From Denitratisoma oestradiolicum (GTDB taxonomy: Bacteria; Pseudomonadota; Gammaproteobacteria; Burkholderiales; Rhodocyclaceae), in NCBI RefSeq assembly GCF_902813185.1, contig NZ_LR778301.1:2866001-2930000 (forward strand): DNA of 64,000 bases, written 5' to 3'. Positions 34,802-46,730 of this stretch are shown here, piece by piece. Both the position numbers and the translations under genes were made by a program. The number at the start of each line of letters is the position of its first letter. The stretch's first letter is position 1. The notes below the pieces were generated by a model. It was not told the DNA's origin. It saw nothing but the letters and a program-made list of their open reading frames with translations, and did no database searches.

Positions 34802-35710
34802 ATGACCCGCACTACCGCCTTCATGCACATCCCTTCACCCGCCCTTGGCGCTTGCATGCTGGCCGGCGTCGAACGCGACACGCGCGGCTGTGTGCTGAAC
34901 GATGCAGAACGTTTCAATTACTACCCGGCGACGCCGATGGCAGTGATTTCATGGATTTTTGAGGGGGCTCTGCATGTGGTGGAGGAGCGTGGGGCGAGTC
35001 CCCGGCCCACACTCGGACCGGCCTTGCCGCGTCTCGTCTTTTCCGGGCCGCAACGCCGCCCTTCAGTCAGTTGGTCGCCGGGGGCAGTACATGCGCTATC
35101 GGTCGGCTTCTATCCCGAAGCCCTCTGCCGCCTTATCTGCCAGCCCATGGAAACCTACCTCGACCAGCACCTGCCACTGGAAGCAGTTGCGTCGCTGCCC
35201 CTCTTGCAGGCCTGCCAGTCGATCATCGACGCCCGCGATGACGACCCATTTGCGATGCTGGAAGCGTATTTTCAGCCCCTATGGTGCGAACCGGGCCGAG
35301 CCAGCCCGGCACCCTATCTCGGCGATTGGGTGCGCTCTCTCGCTACCCGCGCCGCGCATTCGACCGCCGGGCGGAGCCTGCGCCAGCTGCAACGCCGCGT
35401 CCGTGACTGGACCGGACAGAGCTACCGCGACCTGCAACTTTTCACACGCGTCGAGGAGGCATTCATCCACCGCATCGGGGCGCACGTCAGCAGCGCACCG
35501 GACCTTGCCGCCATCGCCGCCGATGCGGGCTTCGCCGACCAGTCGCACATGGGGCGTGAAATCCGCCGAGTCACCGGCCTGTCGCCGGCTCGCTTTGGCG
35601 AGTGCCTAACGAACGACGAGGCATTTTGGTACTACCGCTTGATTGCCGGAGAACTGAGGCAACAACCCGTTGTTCCTACAAAGCCGATGTACCAAGGCCC
35701 AATCGGGTAA
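34802..35710 (+). CDS. AraC-family transcriptional regulator
   Basis: The 302-residue protein has a C-terminal double helix-turn-helix of the AraC/XylS type (LAAIAADAGFADQSHMGREIRRVTG near residues 234-262) and an N-terminal sensor domain. It probably regulates the divergent hydrolase from the 75-bp space between them. Its last two codons and stop (ATC GGG TAA) belong to the group II intron that starts at 35702; the codon before is part of the attC R'' box. Without the intron the frame would run on into the attC site. Confidence 0.88.
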   Translation: MTRTTAFMHIPSPALGACMLAGVERDTRGCVLNDAERFNYYPATPMAVISWIFEGALHVVEERGASPRPTLGPALPRLVFSGPQRRPSVSWSPGAVHALSVGFYPEALCRLICQPMETYLDQHLPLEAVASLPLLQACQSIIDARDDDPFAMLEAYFQPLWCEPGRASPAPYLGDWVRSLATRAAHSTAGRSLRQLQRRVRDWTGQSYRDLQLFTRVEEAFIHRIGAHVSSAPDLAAIAADAGFADQSHMGREIRRVTGLSPARFGECLTNDEAFWYYRLIAGELRQQPVVPTKPMYQGPIG

Positions 35711-37683
35711 GGGCCGGTTTCTAACCGGCCCTCCCCACACCACCCACCGTGCGGGTCCGCAGTGGGCGGTTCAACGAGTTGGCTCGCTCGGCGACGACGA
35801 ATAACCCTGCGCCTGGCACCAAAGCGTCTTGATGCTCGGCAGCCCCTGGGCCAGGAACCAGTCATTATTCAACGCCTGCTGCATCGCCGGGGTGCGCGCC
35901 ATGTGCCAGCAACTCTTGCTGCTGGTGCCATGCTGGATCACTGTCTTCAGGCTCACGCCCAAGGCCAGCAGCCGGTTGATCTTTGTGCGCGGCCAGCGCC
36001 ATTGTTTCCAATGGCACATGCGGATGCGTCTTCTGATCCACTCGTCCAGTTCCGGGATCGGCCGGTAATACTCGCTGATACCAAAGTATCCCAGCCAGCC
36101 CCGCACGTACTGTCCCAGCTTGTGCAGCCTGTACTCCATGGACACCCCCCAGCTTCTGCCGGTGAGTTCCCTCACTCGGTGCTTGAATGCCTCCAGCTTC
36201 TTTTCCAGCCAGCGGATTTTGCCCCGGATGATGGTAAAGCCCAGAAAGCCGCATTCGCTCATCTTCGCCACCTTGCTTTTGGCCGGGTTGCGTTTGAGCT
36301 TCAGTCGTCCTTCCAGGTAGCGCGTCAAACTTTGCATGACCCGCTCCCCCGCTCGCCGGCTTTTGACCAGCACGACCATATCGTCGGCGTACCGCGCGAA
36401 GTGATGCCCGCGCCGTTCGAGTTCATGATCAAGTTCGTTGAGCAGGATATTGGCCAGGAGCGGCGACAATGGACCGCCCTGGGGCGTTCCAATGTCGTTG
36501 GGCTCGATGTGCTCACCGACCTGCACGCCAGCGCGCAGGTAGCGGCCAATCAGGGCCAGCAGCGCTTTGTCGCGGATCGTGCGTCCGAGTATCTTCATCA
36601 ACACGTCGTGATTGACAGTGTCGAAGAATTTGGCGAGGTCGATGTCCACGGCCATGGCGTAGCCGTCCTTCACATGCCGTTGTACCTGTCTGATGGCCTG
36701 GTGTGCATTGCGGCCCGGTCTGAAGCCGAAACTCGATGCCGAGAAGCTCGGATCGAAGATCGGCGTGAGCACTTGGGCGATGGCTTGCTGGATGACCCGG
36801 TCCATGACGGTCGGGATGCCCAGCAGCCGCTTGCCCCCGTCGTCCTTGGGTATTTCAACCCGGCGGACGGCGCTGGGGCGGTAGCGCCCGGTTTCGAGTT
36901 GGTGACGGATGTCTTCCCAGTGCGTTCGCAGGTAGGCGGGAAAGTCTTCAATGGTGACGCCATCGATTCCCGGCGCCCCTTTGTTGGCTTTCACACGGTT
37001 CCACGCGGTGCGCAGGTTGTCGCTGGCAAGCACCGCTGTCATCCACTCGGTTGTTTCCACTTCGTCTCGTCTTGGTTCAAGGCTCGGTTCGGATTGTTCG
37101 CCGGCTCGCCTTCCCCGTCTGGGGATACTTCGGCTTCGCCAAGATCGCTCCGTCTGCTCCTTGCGTTTCGTTGTTTGATCCTTCACCGGGCCACAACCTG
37201 CCCGGCTACTATGATCGCTGCTGACTTCTGCCGCTTCACATCGGTCATTGCTGGCCGTTGCGCTGTGTCGGTTGCTGAACGTCGCTGTCCTGTTCGATCG
37301 CCCTTGATGCGTGACAGCCCGCATCGGCGCTGGTCGATTGGGACTGGCTCGACCCGGCCACCTCTCGTTCAGCTTCCACCACCGCTCGCGCGGCAGATCT
37401 CCCCAGGTAAGAACGCGATGTTTCCGTGCACAAGCGCTGCATTTACCGTAGGCGCCGTACCGTCGGGCTTCGCTGTGTGGTGCCAGCTCGCCTCGGCTCC
37501 CTCGGCCTTCTATGCAGTTTCTGTTCGTCACCTCGCACGTTTGCGCTCCGGCTTCCTCCGGACAAGCCCTCGCGGCCTTGCCCTTGCCTTCGGCTAGTGG
37601 TTATCATGAATCCATGACGAATCCATGTCGGTACTCCCACAGGGGACTTCCACCCCATTACATCGCGCCCATGCTGGGCGCAC
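35702..37683 (-). mobile_element. Group IIC (attC-type) intron
   Basis: Read on the minus strand, the intron begins GTGCGCCCAGCATGGGCG and ends with a domain V/VI region (about 35770-35702) closing in TTACCCGAT, both hallmarks of bacterial group IIC introns. It encodes a maturase. It interrupts an attC R'' box: GCCCA (35697-35701) and AC (37684-37685) rejoin to GCCCAAC. The orientation opposite to the cassettes matches group IIC-attC introns, which target the attC bottom strand. Confidence 0.93.
35771..37042 (-). CDS. ltrA: Group II intron reverse transcriptase/maturase
   Basis: The 423-residue intron-encoded protein helps splicing and retrohoming. The reverse transcriptase motifs are intact, with FARYADDMVVLV as the active site and GTPQGGPLSPLLANILLNELD before it. 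A group II maturase domain follows, ending in ARTPAMQQALNNDWFLAQGLP. No HNH endonuclease domain is present, as expected for class IIC. The ATG at 37042 is chosen by comparison with the usual length; the frame is open further upstream through structural RNA. Confidence 0.92.
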   Translation of the reverse strand: MTAVLASDNLRTAWNRVKANKGAPGIDGVTIEDFPAYLRTHWEDIRHQLETGRYRPSAVRRVEIPKDDGGKRLLGIPTVMDRVIQQAIAQVLTPIFDPSFSASSFGFRPGRNAHQAIRQVQRHVKDGYAMAVDIDLAKFFDTVNHDVLMKILGRTIRDKALLALIGRYLRAGVQVGEHIEPNDIGTPQGGPLSPLLANILLNELDHELERRGHHFARYADDMVVLVKSRRAGERVMQSLTRYLEGRLKLKRNPAKSKVAKMSECGFLGFTIIRGKIRWLEKKLEAFKHRVRELTGRSWGVSMEYRLHKLGQYVRGWLGYFGISEYYRPIPELDEWIRRRIRMCHWKQWRWPRTKINRLLALGVSLKTVIQHGTSSKSCWHMARTPAMQQALNNDWFLAQGLPSIKTLWCQAQGYSSSPSEPTR

Positions 37684-37744
37684 ACCTCTCATTTCACCGG
37701 ACCTGCGCGAAAAGCCGCGCAGGCCGCTCACTTCCACGTTGGGG
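37684..37744 (+). repeat. attC1, right part (left part at 35697-35701)
   Basis: With the intron removed the site reads GCCCAAC, then about 52 bases, then GTTGGGG (37738-37744). A perfect stem, CCTGCGCG/CGCGCAGG (37702-37709, 37716-37723), lies in the middle. Core spacing and hairpin are those of an attC site. Confidence 0.85.
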
Positions 37745-37775
37745 GTCTCACTCCCATTAACCACAGGAGGTTTGC

Positions 37776-38093
37776 ATGCGTCACGTTCTAAAGTGCATTG
37801 TTGGTCTCGGCGATGGAATGGTCGTAACGTGCGACGGCATAAGGCACGAAGGAAAACTCTGGCTCGTTCCCGGATGGCTCGAACATCCGACCGAACCAAT
37901 TGCCATACCAGAGCGAATAATTCGTTTCGATTGCTTTCCGCATCAGAAGGATCAAGAGGGTGGTTTGGATTATCAAAACATCCAACTACCCATACCCGAG
38001 TCCGCTCTCCTTGGCCCAATGCCGCAAGGTATCGAATTCGTAGATCGCCCACAGAACCTATCCGTTCCCATCCACGAACTGAGAAAACAGTAG
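37776..38093 (+). CDS. Integron cassette protein, unknown function
   Basis: The 105-residue protein belongs to no family I recognise. It is small, with three Cys and several Trp, and has no signal peptide or membrane helix. AGGAGG lies six bases before the ATG, a strong ribosome site typical of promoterless cassette genes. The gene starts 32 bp after attC1 and is followed by attC2, so it fills one compact cassette. Confidence 0.75.
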   Translation: MRHVLKCIVGLGDGMVVTCDGIRHEGKLWLVPGWLEHPTEPIAIPERIIRFDCFPHQKDQEGGLDYQNIQLPIPESALLGPMPQGIEFVDRPQNLSVPIHELRKQ

Positions 38094-38146
38094 GGACGCT
38101 CATGCCTTTTCTCCTTTTCCAAAAGTCGGCGCTGGTGGCACGGCAC

Positions 38147-38209
38147 CCCCAACGAATAAGGTTAGATCGTGATCGCGAAGCGAGCCGCGATCTGAACCGT
38201 TTGTTGGAC
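38147..38209 (+). repeat. attC2
   Basis: CCCCAAC (38147-38153) and GTTGGAC (38203-38209) bound a 63-bp imperfect palindrome containing GGTTAGATC and GATCTGAACC arms. The right core fits GTTRRRY exactly. Confidence 0.8.
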
Positions 38210-38537
38210 GAGCCCGGTCCTGCGGCGAGAGTCGCTGCATAGCAAATAGCTTTTTGGAAATATCCCCGGCGCATTGAATTGCTGGGCGAGGTGAAGCGGG
38301 CTGTGCCGAATTACGCCGATTGCGGGGGCGTTGGCTGGCGCCAAGTACCTGCGCAGGGGTGAATTACACGAATTTCAGACGAGTCGGTTGCTGAGCTTAC
38401 GGGCGCCCTCGTCCCGTCGCTTCGTCAGTGCGTCGCCGCTTACATGATTGATGCGGTCCTCGTCGCCGCGGGCGCAATCGGTATGAATAGCTCTTCTCAT
38501 ATTTATGCAATGCCGTCCAACACGCACAGGTACAAGA
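38210..38537 (+). other. Cassette leader region without a supported gene
   Basis: About 330 bp between attC2 and the next cassette gene has no open frame I would support and no clear attC. It could hold a promoter or a decayed cassette. Confidence 0.4.
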
Positions 38538-39164
38538 ATGGCCGTCAAATTGAAATTGATCCTTTTGCTTCTGTTTGCGATAGGCACATCCTCCCCAGCT
38601 TGCGCGGATGAAAGTATTTCCGGGCTTTGGTCATCCGTGGCGAGAACAAAGGGCGGGCTCGGTCGTCAGTGGCAATTCAGCACCAATGGAAATGCCACTG
38701 CCACGTTTGGCGCCGTCGTGAATTTTCACTACGAAGTTCAAGGAGACAAACTCCGCATGCGTTTGGCTGGATCAAGCGCAGATCCTAGTGCCGAAGAATC
38801 CGTCCAAAGCTACAACTTACATGGCGATGAGTTGATCATCAGGCCAGCCAACGCAAAGGAGAGACAAGTCATGAAACGCGTTGGCATCGCACGCAAAGGA
38901 ACTGATCCAATTGTCGGCGAATGGGAGTTCAAACATTACACGGGAGGCATGGCCACGTTCCGCTACGGACGAAACAAGAATGCGTTGCTCTCCGTTCCAA
39001 TGCAGTCAGCCACTGGAGCATATCGAGTCCAAGGAAATATGCTATCCGTCAGCTTTCCTGGCAAGCCGCAATACTTCCGGCGCATACGGCAAACGGATGG
39101 ACGGCTAATCTTTCTTGCCACGACAAAGGAGCCAGAGGAGGTCTACGAGAGAGCACCAGAGTGA
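38538..39164 (+). CDS. Secreted integron cassette protein, unknown function
   Basis: The 208-residue protein begins with a clear signal peptide (MAVKLKLILLLLFAIGTSS, cleavage near ACA-DES), so it is probably periplasmic or exported. The mature part shows two similar beta-rich halves (SGLWSSV and VGEWEFKHY, each followed by repeated GDKLRM/GNMLSV-like strands), suggesting an internal duplication of a small beta-barrel. I recognise no family. The stop overlaps the left end of attC3. Confidence 0.75.
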   Translation: MAVKLKLILLLLFAIGTSSPACADESISGLWSSVARTKGGLGRQWQFSTNGNATATFGAVVNFHYEVQGDKLRMRLAGSSADPSAEESVQSYNLHGDELIIRPANAKERQVMKRVGIARKGTDPIVGEWEFKHYTGGMATFRYGRNKNALLSVPMQSATGAYRVQGNMLSVSFPGKPQYFRRIRQTDGRLIFLATTKEPEEVYERAPE

Positions 39165-39243
39165 CGCAAACCCTACGCTCGACTCTACATTCGAGGCGGC
39201 CTGCGCGAAAAGCCGCGCAGGCCGGTGAATTCAAACATTGGGC
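39165..39243 (+). repeat. attC3 (degenerate cores)
   Basis: A perfect 10-bp stem, GGCCTGCGCG/CGCGCAGGCC (39198-39223), is nearly identical to those of attC1 and attC4. The outer cores are changed: ACGCAAACC on the left and ATTGGGC (39237-39243) on the right, where the G of GTT is A. Confidence 0.75.
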
Positions 39244-39251
39244 GTCTTGGG

Positions 39252-39506
39252 TCAGTAGTGGAAACGGAGTTGCACAATTTCCAGCGCATCGTTCACGACG
39301 CGATACACCATGCGATGTTCATCTGTGATCCGCCGAGACCAAAATCCCGATAGCGCGTGCTTCAACGGCTCCGGCTTGCCTACGCCGTTAAATGGCTCGC
39401 GCTCCGTTTCCCGAATCAGCTTGTTGATTCGTTCCACCATGCGCTTGTCTTGCTTCTGCCAATACAGGTAGTCTTCCCATGCCTCGTCAGAAAAAATCAG
39501 CTTCAC
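39252..39506 (-). CDS. yoeB: YoeB-family toxin (mRNA interferase)
   Basis: The 84-residue RelE/YoeB-type ribosome-dependent endoribonuclease retains Glu in KPEPLKH, Arg in RRITDEHR and the terminal His-Tyr, the residues known to be catalytic in YoeB. It overlaps the antitoxin gene by 4 bp. The pair runs opposite to the cassette direction and has its own operator, as often seen for toxin-antitoxin cassettes. Confidence 0.95.
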   Translation of the reverse strand: MKLIFSDEAWEDYLYWQKQDKRMVERINKLIRETEREPFNGVGKPEPLKHALSGFWSRRITDEHRMVYRVVNDALEIVQLRFHY

Positions 39507-39754
39507 TTGGCCAGCTTCCGCTCAACACCTTTCCCAGCGTTCAACTGAGCAATCGCCGAGAGCAGGCGCTTGGCGTTGGCCGGTGTGCGCAGAAGGTAGG
39601 CCGTTTCTTCAAGCGCCTTGAAATCTTCGAGCGAAAGCATCACAACGGCCTGTTCGCCGTTGCGGGTAATTATCAGCGCCTCGTGGTCGTTGCACACCCG
39701 ATCCATGGTAGTCGCCAAGTTCGCGCGAGCTGTAGTGTAGGTAATCGCATCCAT
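39503..39754 (-). CDS. yefM: YefM-family antitoxin
   Basis: The 83-residue Phd/YefM antitoxin has the typical N-terminus MDAITYTTARANL and VVMLSLEDFKALEET. It binds the operator and the toxin. It is transcribed first, just downstream of a TGTAC palindrome. Confidence 0.95.
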   Translation of the reverse strand: MDAITYTTARANLATTMDRVCNDHEALIITRNGEQAVVMLSLEDFKALEETAYLLRTPANAKRLLSAIAQLNAGKGVERKLAK

Positions 39755-39769
39755 ACTGGGGCTCCTTAT

Positions 39770-39789
39770 ATGTACGCACTACTGTACAT
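39770..39789 (-). promoter_or_regulatory. YefM operator
   Basis: ATGTAC and GTACAT form an inverted repeat around eight bases, 15 bp upstream of yefM. YefM of E. coli is known to bind TGTACA-containing palindromes, so this is the likely autoregulatory site. Confidence 0.75.
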
Positions 39790-39825
39790 CTTAGGCGGGT
39801 CAATGTCCAGCGCGCTGGCAAAGAC

Positions 39826-39835
39826 GCCCAACCCT
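39826..39835 (+). repeat. attC4, left part
   Basis: GCCCAAC (39826-39832) is a perfect RYYYAAC core preceded by AAGAC. The rest of the site lies beyond the IS at 41107-41169. Confidence 0.7.
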
Positions 39836-41109
39836 GCGTATATGGACTCCCCCAGAACGCAAGGAAACTGACCGATAGGTCTGGCAGTAGGGAAACGCAT
39901 GCAGTCGTATCCCCTGGGGACCTTGTATCCGGCATCTGAAGTGGGCTCTCGTTGGCCCGTGCCGACATGGAATCTGCTCACGGAGCGCCAATCGCTACAA
40001 GCGGCAAGCGTGATGCTGCCGGCAGCGTTATCCCAAGGGGATTCCCGTTGGTCATTACACAGGCCGCCTTGTTGTGGTGGGTTCGAGCCTGGATGTTGGT
40101 GGCCCAGGTGCGCAAGCCATCCAGGGATCGGCCGGCGTTACGACCGACTACCGCTGCCCGTAGCAACACTCGGGCGCCATGAGTCAGCAGCATGCGCAAA
40201 TAGCGATCCCCCTTCTTGGAGATGCGCCCCAGCTTGCGGGTGTTGCCGGATGAGAATTCCTTGGGCGTGAGACCGAACCAACTGGCGAAGTGTCGGGCAT
40301 CCTTGAAGTGACGGACCGTCCCACCCGTGGCCGCGACCATGGCAGTTGCCGTCAGCAACCCGATGCCGGGAATGGTCAGCAGCTGGGTACAGGCCGGGCT
40401 CTGCCGCGCCAGGGCGGTCAGTTCTCGTTCCAGTTGGCCGATGCGTTGCTCCAGCAGACGGATTTCCTCGATCAGCAGTTTCATCGATTCCCGGATCAAC
40501 GCAGGCACAGCGGAGCCGGGATCAGCCAAGGCCCGACTCATGGCTTCGATGCCGGTTCGCGCCCCCTGGGGCACCACCAAACCGAATTCCCGGCAGAAGC
40601 CCCGTAGCGTGTTGATGCGGGAGGTTCGGGTCGCCATCCAGCGCGACCGGATACGGTGCAGCCCTTGCAGGGCCTGCTGTTCCACTGACTTCACCTGGAC
40701 CGGCACGATGTCGGCACAGCGGGCAGCCTCCAACAGGGCACAGGCATCGGCGGCATCGGTCTTGTTGCGTTTGACGTAGGCCCGGATGTAAGCGGCGGGC
40801 AACAGACGGACCTCGATGCCCAACCGATTGAACCAGCGTCCCCAATGGTGGGCGGAGCCACAGGCTTCCATGATGACAAGACTGACTTCCCGATTCTGGA
40901 ACCAACGTTCAAACTGACTGCGGGTCAGTCGATGCTGCTCAATGACTTTCCACTTGTCATCAGCAACGGCAATTTGGAATACACTCTTGGCAAGATCAAC
41001 GGCCACGGTAGTAGCATGCATTTTGGACTCCTCTCGTCGAAGACCGATCCCCGTCCCCACGAGCACCGGTGGCGCCCATTGGGCGCCAAAAGGACGGGGG
41101 AGTCCATCC
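39836..41109 (-). mobile_element. IS1111-family (attC-group) insertion sequence
   Basis: Perfect 11-bp inverted repeats, TGGACTCCCCC (39843-39853) and its complement (41096-41106), flank one transposase gene. IS1111 elements have subterminal repeats, so the exact ends are placed by analogy and may be off by a few bases. The element splits an attC site, as known for the IS1111-attC group. Confidence 0.85.
39978..41021 (-). CDS. IS110/IS1111-family DEDD transposase
   Basis: The 347-residue protein has the N-terminal DEDD catalytic domain (VAVDLAKSVFQIAV with the first Asp, IMEACGSAHHWG with the Glu, KTDAADACAL with the last two Asp) and the C-terminal transposase_20 domain (LLTIPGIGLLTATAMVAATG). 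The ATG at 41021 is preferred over an upstream start because GAGGAG lies six bases before it. No frameshift is seen, so the element may be active. Confidence 0.92.
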   Translation of the reverse strand: MHATTVAVDLAKSVFQIAVADDKWKVIEQHRLTRSQFERWFQNREVSLVIMEACGSAHHWGRWFNRLGIEVRLLPAAYIRAYVKRNKTDAADACALLEAARCADIVPVQVKSVEQQALQGLHRIRSRWMATRTSRINTLRGFCREFGLVVPQGARTGIEAMSRALADPGSAVPALIRESMKLLIEEIRLLEQRIGQLERELTALARQSPACTQLLTIPGIGLLTATAMVAATGGTVRHFKDARHFASWFGLTPKEFSSGNTRKLGRISKKGDRYLRMLLTHGARVLLRAAVVGRNAGRSLDGLRTWATNIQARTHHNKAACVMTNGNPLGITLPAASRLPLVAIGAP

Positions 41110-41169
41110 CATCATTCGAGGCGACCTGCGCGAAAAGCTGCGCAGGCGCCTCAACTCCACTACTTGGGT
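41107..41169 (+). repeat. attC4, right part
   Basis: The stem CCTGCGC/GCGCAGG (41125-41131, 41140-41146) and the flanking ATTCGAGGCG are shared with attC3. The right core is CTTGGGT (41163-41169), lacking the G of GTT. Confidence 0.75.
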
Positions 41170-41174
41170 GCTTG

Positions 41175-41548
41175 GTGAAAAAACCAAGAATGGCAAATCC
41201 CTGGCTGTTCCGCTCTCAACTAGAGCAGTAGCAGTATTGGAGGCTTGGCGAGGCAAACATCCGCGCTGGGTTTTTCCGAAAGCTGGACGGCCCGTCCATC
41301 AGACGAGCACGAAGGCTTGGCTTGAAGCTTTGGAACGAGCAGGCATCGAGGATTTTTGTTGGCACGACTTACGCCACACCTGGGCGAGCTGGCACGTCAT
41401 GAGCGGCACGCTTGGAGGTGCTGCAGAAGCTGGGGGGGGGTGGGCTGACCTGAAGATGGTCATGCAGTACGCGCACCTGGCACCGGACTACCTGGCCGGC
41501 TATGCCAATAATGCCAAGCCCTGGGACGCCCAGGCCGCTGTGGCGTAA
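41175..41548 (+). pseudogene. C-terminal remnant of a phage-type integrase
   Basis: About 124 codons resemble the end of phage tyrosine recombinases: TKNGKSLAVPLST, HDLRHTWASWH and MQYAHLAPDYLAGYANN. The N-terminal part, including the first catalytic Arg, is missing; the frame starts inside attC4. Between GTL and GGGWADL the reading is shifted: two bases seem lost before TTGGAGG and two G added in a 9-G run, so only about 12 residues are garbled. It lies 110 bp from tRNA-Val, a usual integrase target. Confidence 0.85.
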
Positions 41549-41659
41549 ACTGTGCCGTGCTGAAGAGAAATGTGACGTTCTGTGACGTGAAACCAAGGTT
41601 CCGCCATGACGCAGGAATCAGCTTAAAACCTCTGAAACCCGCGCCAATACTGGGAAACT

Positions 41660-41736
41660 TGGTAGGCGCGATTGGACTCGAACCAACGACCCCCACCATG
41701 TCAAGGTGGTGCTCTAACCAGCTGAGCTACGCGCCT
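41660..41736 (-). tRNA. valT: tRNA-Val(GAC)
   Basis: A complete cloverleaf is visible on the minus strand: acceptor AGGCGCG/CGCGCCT, D-arm TAGCTCAGCTGGTTAGAGC, anticodon arm CCACCTTGACATGGTGG with anticodon GAC, T-loop GGTTCGAGTCC and an encoded ACCA end. Confidence 0.96.
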
Positions 41737-41828
41737 GTTAAGGAGGCGCGGATTCTACTTGAAAAGCGCTCCCTGTCAAAGGGGGGTGGCCGACTGAAAC
41801 GATTGCAGCGCCGAACCGGCGGGAATTA

Positions 41829-45660
<3,832 letters not shown>

Positions 45661-45661
<1 letters not shown>

Positions 45662-45855
45662 TACTTCACCACCATCATCAGAATCAGTCCCGTCAGCAGG
45701 GAGGACAAGCCGATGAACCGGAGCTGGCCATCGGTAAATTCGGTCACCCGGCGGAAGGTCTCCCGCCACACCCGGGGCGCGAGAAAAGGCAACAGACCTT
45801 CGATCACCAGCATCAGGGCGAAGGCCAGCAGTAGCGTGGACGCCGTCACGATCAC
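45661..45855 (-). CDS. DUF2065 small membrane protein
   Basis: The 64-residue protein has two hydrophobic helices around a charged middle ([18 protein letters not shown]), the DUF2065/YjeT pattern. The GTG start overlaps the hflC stop (GTGA). This gene commonly sits between hflC and hisZ or purA in betaproteobacteria. Function unknown. Confidence 0.9.
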
Positions 45856-46730
45856 TTGCCGCCGCGGCCGGCGCTTTTCAGATACTTGAAAAAGTCGGAA
45901 TTGGGCTCCACCACCAGCACATCGCTCTTGCTGCGGAAGCTGGACCGATAGGCCTCCATGCTGCGGTAGAAGGCGTAGAACTCGGGGTTGCGGCCCATGG
46001 CCTCGCCATAGACGGAAGCAGCCTTGGCGTCACCCTCGCCCTTGACCTTCTGGGCCTCCCGATAGGCCTCGGCAACGATCACCTCCCGCTGGCGGTCGGC
46101 ATCGGCCTTGATCTTCTCGGCCTCGGCGCCACCCTGGGAACGCAGCTCGTTGGCCACCCGCTTGCGCTCGGTTTCCATGCGGCGATAGACCGACTCGGAA
46201 ACCTCGGGTGGGAAATCCACCCGCTTCAGGCGCACATCGACGATCTGCACGCCCATGGTGCGGGCATCGGCATCGGCCTTGCGCTGCACCTCGTTCATGA
46301 TCTTGTCCCGTTCGCCGGACACCACGTCGTGGACGGTGCGACGACCGAACTCCTCCCGCAGGCCGGAATTCACGGTCTGGGAAAGACGGGTGCGTGCCAC
46401 CTGCTCGTCGCCAGCCACAGAAACGTAGTACTGCTTCACGTCATGGATGCGCCATTTGACGTAGGAGTCCACCAGCACGGGTTTCTTCTCCGCCGTCAGA
46501 AAACGTTCCGGTTCCACGGAGTCCAGGGTCAGGATGCGCTTATCAAAAAAGCGCACGTTCTGCAGCAGGGGCCATTTGACGGTAAGGCCCGGATCGGTGA
46601 TCACGTCCTTGACTTCGCCCAACTGAAAGACCAGGGCGTACTGGCGCTGATCCACGGTGAAGATTATGGTATTGAGGAGCAGCAACAGGCCGACCACAAC
46701 AGCCGCAGCGATGGATAATTGGCGATGCAT
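45852..46730 (-). CDS. hflC: FtsH modulator HflC
   Basis: The 292-residue SPFH/band-7 protein has an N-terminal membrane helix (residues 5-25) and a periplasmic SPFH domain. With HflK it forms a cage around FtsH and modulates proteolysis. It overlaps hflK (TGATG). Confidence 0.95.
   Translation of the reverse strand: MHRQLSIAAAVVVGLLLLLNTIIFTVDQRQYALVFQLGEVKDVITDPGLTVKWPLLQNVRFFDKRILTLDSVEPERFLTAEKKPVLVDSYVKWRIHDVKQYYVSVAGDEQVARTRLSQTVNSGLREEFGRRTVHDVVSGERDKIMNEVQRKADADARTMGVQIVDVRLKRVDFPPEVSESVYRRMETERKRVANELRSQGGAEAEKIKADADRQREVIVAEAYREAQKVKGEGDAKAASVYGEAMGRNPEFYAFYRSMEAYRSSFRSKSDVLVVEPNSDFFKYLKSAGRGGK

Noticed and set aside
35710..37531. 586-residue maturase starting near the intron 5' end
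   Set aside because: The first 160 codons read through structured intron RNA and have no maturase similarity; the start at 37042 fits the family.
37684..41170. Repeated CCTGCGCG/CGCGCAGG hairpins as a CRISPR array or REP elements
   Set aside because: Copies are far apart, flanked by GTTRRRY-like cores and next to an integron integrase; they are attC sites. No CRISPR-like regular spacing is present anywhere.
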